Shown here: positions 34,767-46,145 of the stretch, in pieces
How the letters are laid out: each line of letters begins with the position of its first letter
Position numbering within the stretch: position 1 is the stretch's first letter
NCBI RefSeq assembly: GCF_018294505.1
Contig: NC_057795.1
Location: 521,797,184 to 521,861,183, forward strand
Source of the DNA: Triticum aestivum
Lineage: Eukaryota > Streptophyta > Magnoliopsida > Poales > Poaceae
DNA length: 64,000 nt
Direction: 5' to 3'
The notes under the pieces: generated by a model
Told to the model about the DNA's origin: nothing
Database searches by the model: none
What the model saw: only the letters and a program-made list of their open reading frames with translations
Translations under genes and position numbers: made by a program

Positions 34767-35680
34767 CTACAGCCCCCGATGCCCTCCTCCTGAGGGGTAC
34801 GAGGCTGCGGGAGTGGGGCAGCTGCTCGTTGTGGCGACCTGCACCTCCTGCGACCCATGATTAGCGTATGCCTGCTCCTGAGGAATTAGCGGTACCTGAT
34901 AATCGTCGCTTCCAGTGTGGCCGGTGTGGCCGTCCCGGGACTCCTGGAAGAGCTCAGCTTCTGGTGCCTCGTCCCCCCAGCTTGGGCTGAGGAGTGAGCC
35001 TTGTTCGCCCTCGCGCGGGTGCCCTTGGTCCGACATGCGCGGCACGTACTCTTCGGGGGCCGCCACCCCGAAGGCCACGTCATAAAGCTCCACGCGCCAT
35101 GAGGCTCTGCTTGATGTGCCAACCTGGGGGTGGTAGCGCGGCGGCCCACTGGGGCCGTGGGTTGCGACGAGTCCTTCTTCACTGGCGGGGAGCGGAGTCA
35201 GTGCAGCCGCTGGCCCGGTGCTGACGGCTTCATTGGTGTCGGGGTAGCCTTGGAGCCCACGGGCGCGCGTGGGGCCCCGCGCGGGCTGCTTTGGGCCTGT
35301 GACGGGAGTTGAGTGCAGAAGGGGTGAGCCCCCGAGGCGGCGAAGCCCACGAGCTCTGCCACCCGCTCTAGCAGCACATCGCGGCCGCCTTCCATCAGCC
35401 TGCACTGCAGCAGCTCTCGGGCCACCATGAGCGCGGCCCTTGAGTTCGCCTGCTCCTGGCGAGTGTACGGCGTCGTGGCCGCGGCTTGGTTGGAGGCTCT
35501 TGCTGCCGACCGCGTATGTCACGGTGTGAGAGTTGTCGGGGTCTGCCCGCGTCGCCCATGGCCCGCAGCGCCCTGCGGACTACGAGCTGCCTGGGGCGTT
35601 GGGTCGCCCGGGGCGAGCGGCTCTGCGCGGGCGGGCCAAGCCGCCCAGCGGGCAGGGTTGCCCGCTTGGTCGCCGGACAT
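34767..35680 (-). pseudogene. Gag leader remnant of the GC-rich element
   Basis: ATG at 35680 (MSGDQAGNPARW) lies 73 bases inside the PBS and opens a Pro/Ala-rich frame. It has a TGA at 35519-35521, continues in frame at 35198-35428 (LMEGGRDVLLERVAELVGF) and then shifts to 34767-35197 (FGVAAPEEYVPRMSDQ). This looks like the poorly conserved N-terminal part of gag in Tat-type grass elements. The gag core and everything downstream are missing. Confidence 0.5.
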
Positions 35681-35734
35681 GGTGATGACGATGCGGTGGG
35701 ACGCGAAGTGGCGGAAGGTGGATCCCGGCGCACC

Positions 35735-35752
35735 CCTACCTGGCGCGCCAAA
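35735..35752 (-). other. Primer binding site region of the GC-rich element
   Basis: The minus strand reads TTTGGCGCGCCAGGTAGG directly after the LTR end CCGACA. Position and form fit a PBS. I do not assign the tRNA. Confidence 0.6.
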
Positions 35753-36615
35753 TGTCGGATTTAGGGTTTCGGCAGACCCTTGAGGTTCGAACACTGGGGT
35801 GCACGCGGAGGTTTCGCCTTCTACCTACCTGTTCCTCACCGAATCGCAGGGATCTAAACTACCAGAAGAACAGCACAAGAGACACAGGGTTTATACTGGT
35901 TCAGGCCACCATTGTGGTGTAATACCCTACTCCAGTGTGTGGTGTGGTGGATTGCCTCTTGGGCTGATGATGAACAATACAAGGAAGAACAGCCTCGTGA
36001 GGGTCTGTTCTTGCAGTGGTGTTGTCCCTTTTGAGGGGTTGATTCTCGATGCCTAGATACTATGGTGGCTAGTCCTATTTATAAGCAAAGGCCCTGGGCC
36101 TCTTCCCAAATATTGAGCGGGAAGGGCGCCAACAATTGGCCATTTTGAAGGGGAACATCTGGTACACCTATCCTGACTAAAGTCGGTCCTCGCCTGTCAA
36201 AGGCTCTGGTGGTGACGCCGGCTTGGGCTCCACGGTGACCTCCATCCTGCCGTTGGACTGGTCTTGGTCTTGTTGCACCGAAATGGACGCCTTTGCTTGA
36301 TGCTCTCGCCTGCGCTTGCTCCCCTTGCACCAAAGAGGAAAGAAGCACACTGCGCGGGCTGGCGCCCTTGGTCGTCATGGCTTGCGTCATGGGCACCTCA
36401 CGAGGTACCCCGCCTTGAACTCTCCGCCTCCTTGTGAGCCAACCTGATGAGGCCGTGCCTGAGGAAGGTCCTTGTCATCTGCCCCACGAGGCTTGGCCCC
36501 TCGCGAGGGTCTTGAGCTTGTGTTGATGAAGATGGGCCGTGTTGGACCCCCTTTGATCCACGCCGCAGGTCGCAGGCAGGCAAGTCTGGGGACCCCCGTT
36601 CCCAGAACGCCGACA
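35753..36615 (-). repeat. 5' LTR of the GC-rich Gypsy element
   Basis: 863 bases matching 29447-30309, followed by the GAATC duplication at 36616-36620 and then by the interrupted interior of the Sabrina-like element. Confidence 0.95.
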
Positions 36616-36889
36616 GAATCAACCTAAAAGCACTCTCCAGTAAGAAATGGCAGCTAATCTCGTGAGCGCTAAAGTTTTTGTTTTTTACAGCAAGATCATA
36701 TAGACTTCACCCAAGTCTTCCCAAAGGCTCTACTTGGCACTTTATTGAAACAAAAACTATAAAACATGATTACTACAGTATCATAATCATGTGGACACAC
36801 AAAAACAGTAAGGGTAAATATTGTGTTGTCTCCCAACAAGCGCTTTTCTTTAATGCCTTCCTAGCTAGGCATGATGATGACAATAATGC

Positions 36890-38715
36890 TCACATAAAGG
36901 ATAAGAATTGAAACATAGAGAGAGCATCATGAAGAATATGACTATCCCATTTAAGTATAGCCCACTTCCTGTGCATAGGGATTTTGTGAGCAAACAACTT
37001 ATGGGAACAATAATCAACTAGCATAGGAAGGCAAAACAAGCATAACTTCAAAATTTTCAACACATAGAGATGAAACTTGGTATTATTGCAATTCCTACAA
37101 GCATATGTTCCTCTCTCATAATAATTTTCAATAGCATCATGAATGAATTCAACAATATAACCAGCACCAAAAGCATTCTTTTCATGATCTACAGGCATAG
37201 AAAATTTACTATTCTCCACACAAGCAAAATTCTTCTCATTCAGAATGGTGGGAGTATCATAAGAGACTTGAATACTATAAATTGTTTCCACGTTAAAAGA
37301 GTAATGTTCAAAAAAAGGGTAATCATAATCATGACAAGGTTTATAAATATAATCATCACTACTTTTTATAGCATAAGTTTCATCACAATAATCATCATAA
37401 GTAGCAACTTTGTTCTCATCATAATCGATTGAAACCTCTTCCAAAATAGTGGAATCATCACTAAATAAAGTTGACACTCTTCCAAATCCACTTTCATATT
37501 CATCACAATAAGATTCAACATCCTCCAAAATAGTGGGATCACTACTTCCTAAAGTTGACACTCTTCCAAACCCACTTTCATCAATATAATCATCATAGGT
37601 AAGGGGCATGCTATCATCATAACAACTTTGCATATCAAAACTTGGGAGGCTAAAGATATCATCTTCATTAAACATAGCATCCCCAAGCTTGGGACAAACA
37701 TTAATTTCAGAAAATATATTCTCAAATATTTCATCCTCATCAAACATAGCTTCCCCAAGCTTGGGTCTTTTCATATCATAAGCATAATCACTCTCATCAT
37801 TAATAGTATGGATAGCACCAATTGTATAGAAATTATTATCATCACAAGGAGTAATAGGAGAAACATCATTTGAGAGGGATACATTTTTACCTTTGCTGCT
37901 CCTTCTCTTCCTGTTCTTCTTCACATTATGTGTGGGTCGAACCTTCTTTATTGATGGGATTGGTTGAATAGAAAGCTCCTCCTCGTTACCTGATTCATCA
38001 TAAGAAATAATAGGAGGAGATTGGGAAGTCTCTTCCCTTTAATTAGTATTCTCGTCATCTTCTATTTGCTTTCTTTTCTTTATGTAATTGGCAATATAAG
38101 GATTTTCAATGCAATTCACCGCACAATACAAATAAATCTTCTCTAGATCAAAATCAAGAAATCTATCAAGATTAAATTTTGGAATACCCTCAGTTATACG
38201 TTTCATTTCTTCATAGCCCAAAAGAAGACTAATCTCTTTATAATGCTCAAGGGTAATCAAATTATCACAATTTTGGATACGATTTGGTCATGAAACAATT
38301 TGCATTGGAGATTTAAATGACCACGTTCATTGCAAAGTTCACAAGGAGCGCGAAAAATATTGAATTTTTCAGCACAAACATCAAGACTTTCTTGCAACAA
38401 TTTTGTTTCTAAATTATTGTGCCTCTTGCAATATCTATTTTCCCTATTTGGTGTGTACTTGCAAACTCGATCTACTCCGCAAAAATCGACATGCTTATAA
38501 GAGAAATTTTCATCATAACTAGTGCAATCATCATTAGTACTATCGATATTCAAAGAGTTCATACTAACAACATTGCAATCATGCTCATCATTCAAAGATT
38601 TAGTGCAAAACATTTTATAGATTTCTTTTTCTAGCACTTGAGCACAATTTTCCTTACCATCATTCTCACGAAAGATATTAAAAAGATGAAGCGTATGAGA
38701 CAAACTCAATTCCAT
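36890..38715 (-). pseudogene. Gag-like protein of the Sabrina-like element with a zinc knuckle (broken)
   Basis: Read from ATG near 38715 (MELSLSHTLHLF) the frame gives a Cys-rich segment with an intact CCHC knuckle, CELCNERGHLNLQC, near 38300. A one-base shift near 38260 moves it to the frame with ITLEHYKEISLLLGYEEMKR (38039-38260). After a TAA at 38039 it continues to 36890. The rest is highly acidic with internal repeats: PKLGEAMFDEDEIF and PKLGDAMFNEDDIF, and two copies of ESGFGRVSTL. It ends with a conserved C-terminal part (IVEFIHDAIENYYERGTYACRNC, LVDYCSHKLFAHKIPMHRKW). There is no protease, RT or integrase after it. I recall this protein as typical of Sabrina/WHAM-type elements. It probably packages RNA for reverse transcription by a partner's enzymes (inferred). 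36621-36889 holds no gene. Confidence 0.75.
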
Positions 38716-38812
38716 TTTTTTGTAGTTTACTTTTATAGACTAAGATAGTGATAAAACAAGAAACAAAAAGATTCGATTGCAAGATCTAAAGATATACCTT
38801 CAAGCACTCACC

Positions 38813-38830
38813 TCCCCGGCAACGGTGCTG
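38813..38830 (-). other. Primer binding site of the Sabrina-like element
   Basis: The minus strand reads CAGCACCGTTGCCGGGGA, close to TGGCGCCGTTGCCGGGGA, the complement of the plant tRNA-Asp 3' end, ten bases inside the LTR. The 126 bases to the gag-like ATG are the untranslated leader. Confidence 0.65.
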
Positions 38831-38840
38831 GAAAAGAGGT

Positions 38841-40545
38841 TGATGTCTACTACACAACCTTCTTCTTGTAGACATTGTTGGGCCTCCAAGTGCAGAGGTT
38901 TGTAGGACAGTAGCAAATTTCCCTCAAGTGGATGACCTAAGGTTTATCAATCCGTGGGAGGCATAGGATGAAGATGGTCTCTCTCAAACAACCTTGCAAC
39001 CAAATAACAAAGAGTCTCTTGTGTCCCCAACACACCCAATACAATGGTAACTTGTATAGGTGCACTAGTTCGGCGAAGAGATGGTGATACAAGTGCAATA
39101 TGGATGGTAGATAAAGGTATTTGTAATCTGAAATTATAAAAACAGAAAGGTAACTAATGATAAAAGTGAGCGTAAACGGTATTGCAATGGTAGGAAACAA
39201 TGCCTAAGGTTCATACTTTCACTAGTGCAAGTTCTCTCAACAGTAATAACATAACTGGATCATATAACTATCCCTCAACATGAAACAAATAGTCACTCCA
39301 AAGCCACTAATAGCAGAGAACAAACGAAGAGATTATGGTAGGGTACGAAACCACCTCAAAGTTATCCGTTTTGATCTATCTATTCAAGAGTCCTTAGTAA
39401 AATAATATGAAGCTATTCTTTTCGTTTGATCTATCATAGAGTTCATACTAGAATAACACCTTAAGACACAAATCAACCAAAACCCTAATGTCACCTAGAT
39501 ACTCCATTGTCACCTCAAGTATCCGTGGGCATGATTATATGATATGCATCACACAATCTCAGATTCATCTATTCAACCAACACAAAGTACTTCAAAGAGT
39601 GCCCCAAAGTTTCTGCCGGAGAGTCAAGAAAAAAACGTGTGCCAACCCCTATGCATAGATTCCCAAGGTCACGGAACCCGCAAGTTGATCACCAAAACAA
39701 ACATCAAGTAGATCACGTGAATATCCCATTGTCACCACAGATAAGCATGGCAAGACATACATCAAGTATTCTCAAATCCTTAAAGACTCAATCTAACAAG
39801 ATAACTTCAGAGGGAAAACTCAATTCATCACAAGAGAGTAGAGGGGAGAGAAACATCATCAGATCCAACTATAATAGCAAAGCTCGCGATACATCAAGAT
39901 CGTGCCATAAAGAGAACACGAGAGAGAGAGAGAGAACACGAGTGAGAGAGAACAAACACATAGCTACTGGTACATACCCTCAGCCCCAAGGGTGAACTAC
40001 TCCCTCCTCATCATGGAGATCGCCGGGGTGATGAAGATGGCCACCGGTGAGGGATCCCCCCTCCGGCAGGGTGCCGGAACAGGGTCCCGATTGGGTTTTG
40101 GTGGCTACAGAGGCTTGCGGTGGAGGAACTCCCGATCTATCTTCGTCCTCGATGTTTTTAGTGTATATGGGATTATATAGGTGAAAGAAGTTGGTCGGGG
40201 GGGTGCTCGAGGGGCCCACGAGACAGGGGCGCCCAGTAGGGGGGTGCACCTTCCTATCTCCTGGTCTCCTCGAAGCTTCCCTGGCTTGTACTCCAAGTCA
40301 CCCGGATCATGTTCATCCCAAAAATCACGCTCCCGAAGGTTTCATTCCGTTTGGACTCCATTTGATATTCCTTTTCTTCGAAACACTGAAATAGGCAAGA
40401 AAACAACAATATGGGCTGGGCCTCCGGTTAATAGGTTAGTCCCAAAAGTAATATAAAAGTGTATAATAAAGCCCATAATCATCCAAAACAGATAATATAA
40501 TAGCATGAATGCTTCATGAATTATAGATACGTTGGAGATGTATCA
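38841..40545 (-). repeat. 5' LTR of the Sabrina-like element
   Basis: 1705 bases from TGATGTCTACTACAC to GAGATGTATCA, matching the split left LTR. GGGAC follows at 40546-40550. A GA-rich microsatellite (GAGAGAGAGAG) lies near 39920. Confidence 0.95.
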
Positions 40546-40686
40546 GGGACACTATGTTTTGTCTATGTATTCACACATGTACTAAGTTTCCGGTTAATAC
40601 AATTCTAGCATGATTAATAAACCTTTATCATGAAATAAGGAAATAAATAATGATTTTATTATTGCCTCTAGGGCATATTTCCTTCA
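40546..40686 (-). mobile_element. Angela/BARE-like Copia LTR, part 2 (start of the LTR)
   Basis: This begins with the GGGAC duplication and ends CTAGGGCATATTTCCTTCA. Reversed, that is the LTR start TGAAGGAAATATGCCCTAG. It continues the sequence interrupted at 12041. Confidence 0.85.
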
Positions 40687-43007
40687 CTCAACACTCAGCA
40701 GCCACTCATCATCACCCATTTTCTAATTGATTCATTACACATTAGGCAGGACTGTCATTAGGGTTTGTTGTGTACTGAGTGCTACCTACACTTAATGGTT
40801 CAGATGTATTTCAATAATCTTTAGTACCTGTAAAGTTCACACGGCTTAAAAATTCCGGCCCTAGGAACAGACACTAGTCATTTTGGATTGTTGGTCATAG
40901 TGACATTGACCCAGATTACTACTGCAGGCCAGGTTTATTGACAATTTTACTCGTCTTTCTTACTCATTTGATATGATATCCAATTATTCACGTCGATTAG
41001 TTGCAAACAATAAGTGCTAGACCAACTTCTTGATTCATATTTTGGACGGTCTCTTATTGTAGTTACAATTCTGCATACTTGTCCTAGTAAGCTCACAAGT
41101 AATGATTGATTCACTACATCTATGCTTGTCTTGTGATATTTGTTGTCAATATTCTTTTAGGGTGGATCACCCTGTTACAAAATACTAGAACCGCAGACAT
41201 GAGTGAAATAGTATTTCTCTGTGTGATCTCTTCCATCATGTGTGGGCAACGAACACTACATTGTATATAAATAAAGTGTTATTTCCACCTTTTACATACA
41301 CTACGATCTTTTACATGGAATGCACTCTGCCTACTTGCTTTGTGTCGCACTACCAGCATTCCACCCTTGAAGCTAAACATTATGCCAATCATAATTCCTT
41401 AGTTTATTTGTTCAAATACAAATTTGATATGATTCTAATGTTCCTACTTCAGTTTTGAAATGTGTGTCTGCCTATTATAGTGACATAAGAGGTTTGTATT
41501 TCTGTGTTTGGTCTGGTCAGCACGGTTGAGGGTGAACTTTGCATATGAAGGGGTTTATAGGGAGACACTCTTCGAGTTGAATCCGCAATGCATTCCGTAG
41601 ATAATCTGACTACTTTTTACGTTTTCATGAATCTCAGATACTAAACAACATCATAATGATTATGAGCTTGCACGCATGAAAAGAATAAAGAAAAACAATG
41701 CCATGGTTGTCAAACTTGGCATTAAGGGACTAAAATCGATTCTGGATGTAATGCAATGCAAACGCTCTCTACCTACATATTCATGCTCAGAATATTATCC
41801 TAACAGTGATTCTAAGCTAGAGGGAGACCTAAATCTATGTAGCTCCCTAGTGGAGGAGTCAGAGGCGGATTCCCTATCTTGTTCACCCATCAAGGTGCTT
41901 GCTCTAACTTTCCAAGGTTATATTGGTTGCACATATCTTGCAACTGATGATTTGTATTGCTTCTAGTTTGTTGCAATGCCATTTGCTTAGTTTACACTTT
42001 GTGTATGTGAATACGCCCTGCCAATCCATTTTCAGTACATATTCCATCTGTCATCATATCATATTTATCCATTCAAATGATGTTCTTGTGTATCAGACGT
42101 TCAAAAGGAAGAGGGTGATTGTTTATCGCAAAGGAGCACGAATAAAGTATTTGGAAAAGGTAGTGACACCTAATAAATCAAATAGTCCATTAGGTGTAGT
42201 TGCAATATCACCAGACCCAGAAAACATGGCCACAACTCTAGCAGACTCTAGCCCTACTACACTGGCCATCTCTGATGCCCCAACTCAGCAGACCCCAACT
42301 ACCGCAAACAGTATGATGATGCCAGTTGACATAGCACCACCTCTACAATGCAAAACACCCATTCCATCAAAGGGCACACCAAATCCAGTTGCCAAATCCC
42401 TTTTCAAATGAGAGAGAGCCCCAATTGCAGCAAATAGGACTCCTGTTCCACTTCTTCCCAGTTTACAAGACAAAGCTTATATTGTTGTCAGGAACTTTGT
42501 GCGCATCTTTCCTTCATGGAAAGATTATACCATAGACAAAGAACAATTTCCAATCTTCCTCCGCAACTTATGCGTAAGTAATGTACTAATATTATTCATG
42601 GTAATTACTGCATATGCTTCTGCTGACAGAAGACACAAGATTTCATTCTTTTAAATAGGCAAGGACCAAACTGGATTGTCAAGATGAGCAAGGGTTGGTT
42701 GCACTTTTCAAGCACTCCTTGATGAAGTATCGTTCCTACTTGAGGCAAGCGCACTTCGATGGTAAGCCTCTAGATGAAATTTCTGTAAAGTCTCCGGTGC
42801 TACATTTATCAGACAGTGACTGGAATAATCTTGTTACACATTGGTCTCGTCTGCAGCGTAAGGTATTGCCTATGATATCACATCACAATTTGAACTACAT
42901 TTCTGCATGTTCCTTAACGTCTCACTTGTACGAAAACTGTTTGTAGAAGATAATTCATTCTCAAGGCACCACGGAATCTTGCAACTATACTGCCCATTCC
43001 ATTGCTC

Positions 43008-43600
43008 TTGTGAGTACCTCTTGCCCTATATGACCATACTTACTTTCATAGCTAGTTGATTATGTAGCATCAATGCACATGTTAGCCTTGTTATCGTCCA
43101 TTTGGTGGACATTATAAGATTCGTATGGACTCTGACATAAATTTAGAATCAACCCAATGCTTTTGAAGAGGTTTAGCTGTGCAGTCCTCTTGTAAGGACT
43201 GAACATGTCTATCATTGTACTTACATTAATAGCTCCTCCCTCTGTCCCGTAATATAAGAACATTTTGTACAGTACACCAATGTTCTAAACACTTATATTA
43301 TGGGAAGAGGGATTGGTTAATTGTGTAGCATTCTGCATCTTATCTCCCTCGCCCACCATTTACTAAAAATATCAGATTTATATTTAATCTTACCAAAAAG
43401 TTGAATACACAGACAATGCCAGTGCAGAAGTGTAGCCCATTGCTCTTGTCAGTACATTTTGTCCTATAACACTTGTACTTCCAGGGATTGGTAGTTGATT
43501 ATGTAGCATCAATCTGCATCGTATCTTCATTATCCTCTATCCCTTCCAATATTGTCATATCTATAATTACTCTCTACAAAATGTAGAGTACAAGCAATGC
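43008..43600 (+). repeat. Direct duplication spanning the end of an exon and part of an intron
   Basis: The segment from CATTGCTCTTGTGAGTACC (about 43000) through TAGTTGATTATGTAGCATCAA and CAATGCTTTTGAAGAGG recurs from about 43440 (CATTGCTCTTGTCAGTAC) through the same landmarks to about 43620, a spacing near 440 bases. A partial third copy (GTAGCATTCTGCATCTTATC) lies near 43325. The Stowaway-type MITE sits between the copies. Confidence 0.65.
43236..43312. mobile_element. Stowaway-type MITE of about 77 bases
   Basis: Inverted ends CTCCCTCTGTCCCGTAATATAAG and the reverse of CTTATATTATGGGAAGAGGGA surround a short inner palindrome (CATTTTGTACAGTACA / TGTTCTAAACA). The CTCCCTC start and size are those of Triticeae Stowaway (Thalos-like) elements. 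It lies inside an intron of the CACTA-2 gene. Confidence 0.82.
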
Positions 43601-44559
43601 TTATGAAGAAGATTTTTGCTGAAATTCATGAGTTATCCTTCCCTTGACATGGAGAAGGGCATTATAAAGCCGGTGTTAACTGTTAATGTAAGTCAGTCCT
43701 TCTAAAGCCTTTATCCTCAATTGCTATTTAATTTTCACATACTCCCTATCGTTAACTGTGGTTTAGTTTTCTGTTTCTATCAAAATGCATGTTCGCAACA
43801 ACCGTAAGCTCCCATTTTACTTGTAAAACCAAATTACTTATTCATACCATGCACATTACTCAATACTCCCTATATGTATGCTTGTTTTTGTGGATCTATA
43901 ATCCAGTGTGTGGTGAAGCAGCCCACGTTTGCACCTTGTCATCTCCTGTTTTATCTTACTGATGTGGCTGATGATATGAACAACATGCCATGCACATTAA
44001 CCAAAATAGATATAATGATTGTCTTTGCCCTTCATCTATACTTATTATGTTGATATGGTAATCCAGTACTGTGGTGAAGCTCCCCGCATTATGAACAATG
44101 CCAAATTATGCTATTGATATTTTGAACTTACTCTTTATTTTCTAATTTGAAATTGGATGGAATTAATAGCATAGTTATCATCTTTGTTTATACATGTGCA
44201 AAACCTGTCATCTCTCTGCTTGTTTCAGGGTGAGATGCCTGATGGCATGCACAAGTCTGCTGAAGGCTGTGAGACAAACCCAACATATATTGCAGCAAAG
44301 AAGGCCAAACATCTTGAAGAAAGCGAGACAACCCCAAAGTCTTGTCTTGATGCAGTGTTCAAGTTACTTGAGACTAGCAGTCAGACAAGCTCATAGAATT
44401 CATTGACTGAATCAATTTGACTTCTTCAGTCCCAAGTTCTAGCAGGAAGGCATTCTGCAACTCAACTTTGACTTGAAGTCCTATCTCTAAGAAAGATTAT
44501 GGAGAACACCAATGAGAACCTCATTGCTAAACAGCTAGACCTGGAAGCTATGACCGACA

Positions 44560-45598
44560 CTAGGCCGGTCTCACAGCCTTGCTTAGCAGCTTGCGCAGTA
44601 GTTCCTGCGCAAGGCTTTCTTGAACTGTCTTGGAAGTGGTCTTGGTTCAGTTATAGTCCAGTTTTTGTAAGTTCCTGCGCAAGTAGACCGGGCCTTTTTG
44701 GCCCAGTTATATGACGGGCCATTACCAGGCTGAAACATATCTCAGGCCTTTAAGAAGCCAAAAGCTTTGTAGAGGCATCAACGGGCCGAACTATACGACA
44801 GGCAATTAACAGGCCCAAAGTCACGTTGGGCTGAATTGTTGCCACCTTTATCACGGGCCGTTAGAGGGTCGGATGTCGCGTCGGACCATATATGGCCCAT
44901 GGGTACCACGAGCCATTACCAGGCTGAAAGACACACCGGGCTGAAATGGGCCCATGTCTACATCAGGCTTCTAACACGTCGTAATGTCACTGGGCCGTAA
45001 TTGGGCCCAAATATTCGGTGAACAATTAACGGGCCATATCTGGCTTCGGGCCGTAAATGGGCCATGTTTAAACAGGCCGTTATTGGGCTGGCCCACTGGT
45101 ACCTGAGTAAATACAATGGGCCTTTGACTGGGCCGACCTTTTTAACCTCAATGGGCCTCTGTTGGGTCGTGCCATGTGTCGACGTATCATAGGCGCCTTC
45201 GATCCAATGAGTGGATGACATCTGTCCCAACGGTGAGCCAGCACGTGGTTCCTTCGGCCAATGAGAAATTTACACGTGGAAAATCCCCATTGGTCGTGGC
45301 TGTTAGCGGGTTATCGGATCCAAAATCGGACCCGATAGATTAACGGTGACCCGTTATAGTGGATGCCACGTGTTGGTCACCCTTGACGAAAGCACTTCCA
45401 TGACGCGTGATTTATCGTCATGGAAGTGGACACTTCCATGATGATAATTTTTGTAATGTCATGGAACACTTCTACGACAGCACAGGTATGACTATCTTGA
45501 TTCTGTCATAAAATCGTCATGGATGTACATGCATGACAAAAAACGTGACCTACTATGACAAACATGTATCATCACATAAGTGCAATTTTTTTGTAGTG
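44560..45598 (+). repeat. Right subterminal region of CACTA-2
   Basis: There is no ORF of note. Short motifs such as GGGCC, GGCCCA, CGGGCCGTT and ACGGGCCATT recur in both orientations about every 30-50 bases between 44690 and 45180. Beyond them come AT-rich repeats of TCATGGAAGTG and the terminal CACTACAAAAAAA on the minus strand. The pattern fits the binding-site arrays of CACTA ends. Confidence 0.6.
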
Positions 45599-45673
45599 AT
45601 GGGGGTCTACGGATCTGCGGGGTCGGGCACTTGATCGAGCCAGTTCGGCGGTTCCATCCAGAGGTGAGTCCGG
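45599..45673 (-). mobile_element. Element B (Fatima-like Gypsy): short gag fragment
   Basis: These 75 bases lie between the CACTA-2 end and element A. Their last five bases TCCGG (45669-45673) equal those after element A at 55458. Rejoining the sequence across element A keeps the gag frame of element B open, so this is the continuation of the gag at 55458-55898. The remainder of B lies beyond CACTA-2, outside the window. Confidence 0.72.
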
Positions 45674-46145
45674 TTTCAGTGTCAAAACTGGCAGATCTCG
45701 GGTAAGGGGGCCCAAGGAGTGCGTCTAAGGATCAATGGTAACAATAAATGAAGGGTCACAATGTTTACCCAGGTTTGGGCCCTCTTAAAGGAGGTAAAAC
45801 CCTATGTCCTGCTTGATTATATTGAGTGAGTATAGGGGTTACAAGAGTTGATCTACCTAGAGATCATAATGGCAAAACCCTAGTTTGTCTAGCCTATGAG
45901 TGTTATGATGATAGCCTCTACAGACTAAACCCTCTGGTTTATATACACACTGAAGGGGTCTAGGGTTTGTACAAAGTCGGTTCATAAGGGAAGGAAACAA
46001 TACATCCAGACTCTAATCTTGCCGTCCATGCACATAGGAATCCTACCCAAACATGGAGGATGGCCTTCTGCTTCATCACGACCCATTCAGCTCCGCCCTC
46101 ATCTTGGACGGACACCTGAGGACCCCAGAAACCAGGACTCCCTCA
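45674..46145 (-). repeat. 3' LTR of element A
   Basis: Begins TTTCAGTGTCAAAACTGG, where the other copy reads TGTCGGTGTC, so the terminal TG has decayed. Ends GACTCCCTCA. The adjoining TTAGCCCCCGAACTT (46146-46160) is the polypurine tract on the minus strand (AAGTTCGGGGGCTAA). Confidence 0.92.

Larger units (their letters stand above)
29447..36615 (-). mobile_element. GC-rich Gypsy-type element lacking gag-pol, with a large antisense gene
   Basis: Two 863-base LTRs (29447-30309, 35753-36615) with TGTC...GACA ends are flanked by GAATC on both sides (29442-29446, 36616-36620). A GC-box type polypurine tract lies beside the left LTR and a PBS-like TTTGGCGCGCCAGG beside the right, so the element reads on the minus strand. 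On that strand only a gag leader remnant (34767-35680) is seen, with no RT, RNase H or integrase. The plus strand carries a long antisense gene (30605-33826). Between 33827 and 34766 no gene is evident. I counted about 14 LTR mismatches in the first 370 bases. GC content is clearly higher than in the host element. Confidence 0.92.
12042..40545 (-). mobile_element. Sabrina/WHAM-like non-autonomous Gypsy element, carrying two nested insertions
   Basis: Two 1.7-kb LTRs (12042-13620 plus 26556-26669, and 38841-40545) flank an interior with a gag-like ORF at its right end, so the element reads on the minus strand. LTR ends are TGAT...ATCA. The five bases GGGAC occur immediately outside both ends (12037-12041 and 40546-40550), a perfect target duplication. 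The left LTR holds CACTA-1 and the interior holds the GC-rich Gypsy element. Without these the element is about 8.4 kb. No RT, integrase or protease is visible, so it would depend on enzymes from another element. I counted 14 mismatches in about the first 300 LTR bases. The family name rests on memory of LTR and gag sequences. Confidence 0.9.
41638..44396 (+). pseudogene. CACTA-2 spliced gene, Transposase_24-like (broken)
   Basis: Exons with GT/AG junctions and consistent phase: 41638-41894, 42097-42573, 42659-42862, 42947-43009 and a last exon 44229-44396 ending TAG. An earlier 5' part must exist. Exon 1 is basic then acidic (KLGIKGLKSILDVMQCK). Exon 2 has a Thr/Pro-rich linker with a TGA at 42409-42411, then VRNFVRIFPSWKDYTIDKEQF. 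Exon 3 has MKYRSYLRQAHFDGKPLDEI and SDSDWNNLVTHWS, the pattern of the plant Transposase_24 (PF03004) proteins encoded by CACTA second genes. The last exon is MHKSAEGCETNPTYIAAKKAKH. The path between 43009 and 44229 is uncertain because that intron contains duplications. It could be a DNA-binding accessory transposase; no catalytic domain is visible. Confidence 0.68.
40687..45598 (+). mobile_element. CACTA-2: right part of a second CACTA-type element
   Basis: The right end TTTTTTTGTAGTG (minus strand CACTACAAAAAAA) at 45586-45598 is a CACTA-type terminus. The segment carries a spliced gene of the Transposase_24 type on the plus strand (41638-44396) and then a long non-coding subterminal region. 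Its left part is cut by the Angela-like insertion, so the other end and the 3-base duplication lie outside the window. 40687-41637 shows no gene I can support and may be intron or leader. The assignment of the whole segment to one element is inferred from the terminus and gene type. Confidence 0.7.

Noticed and set aside
40687..41637. Possible host gene between the Angela-like LTR and the CACTA-2 exons
   Set aside because: There is no exon with coding character, and the downstream exons are transposon-type, so this is more likely leader or intron of CACTA-2.
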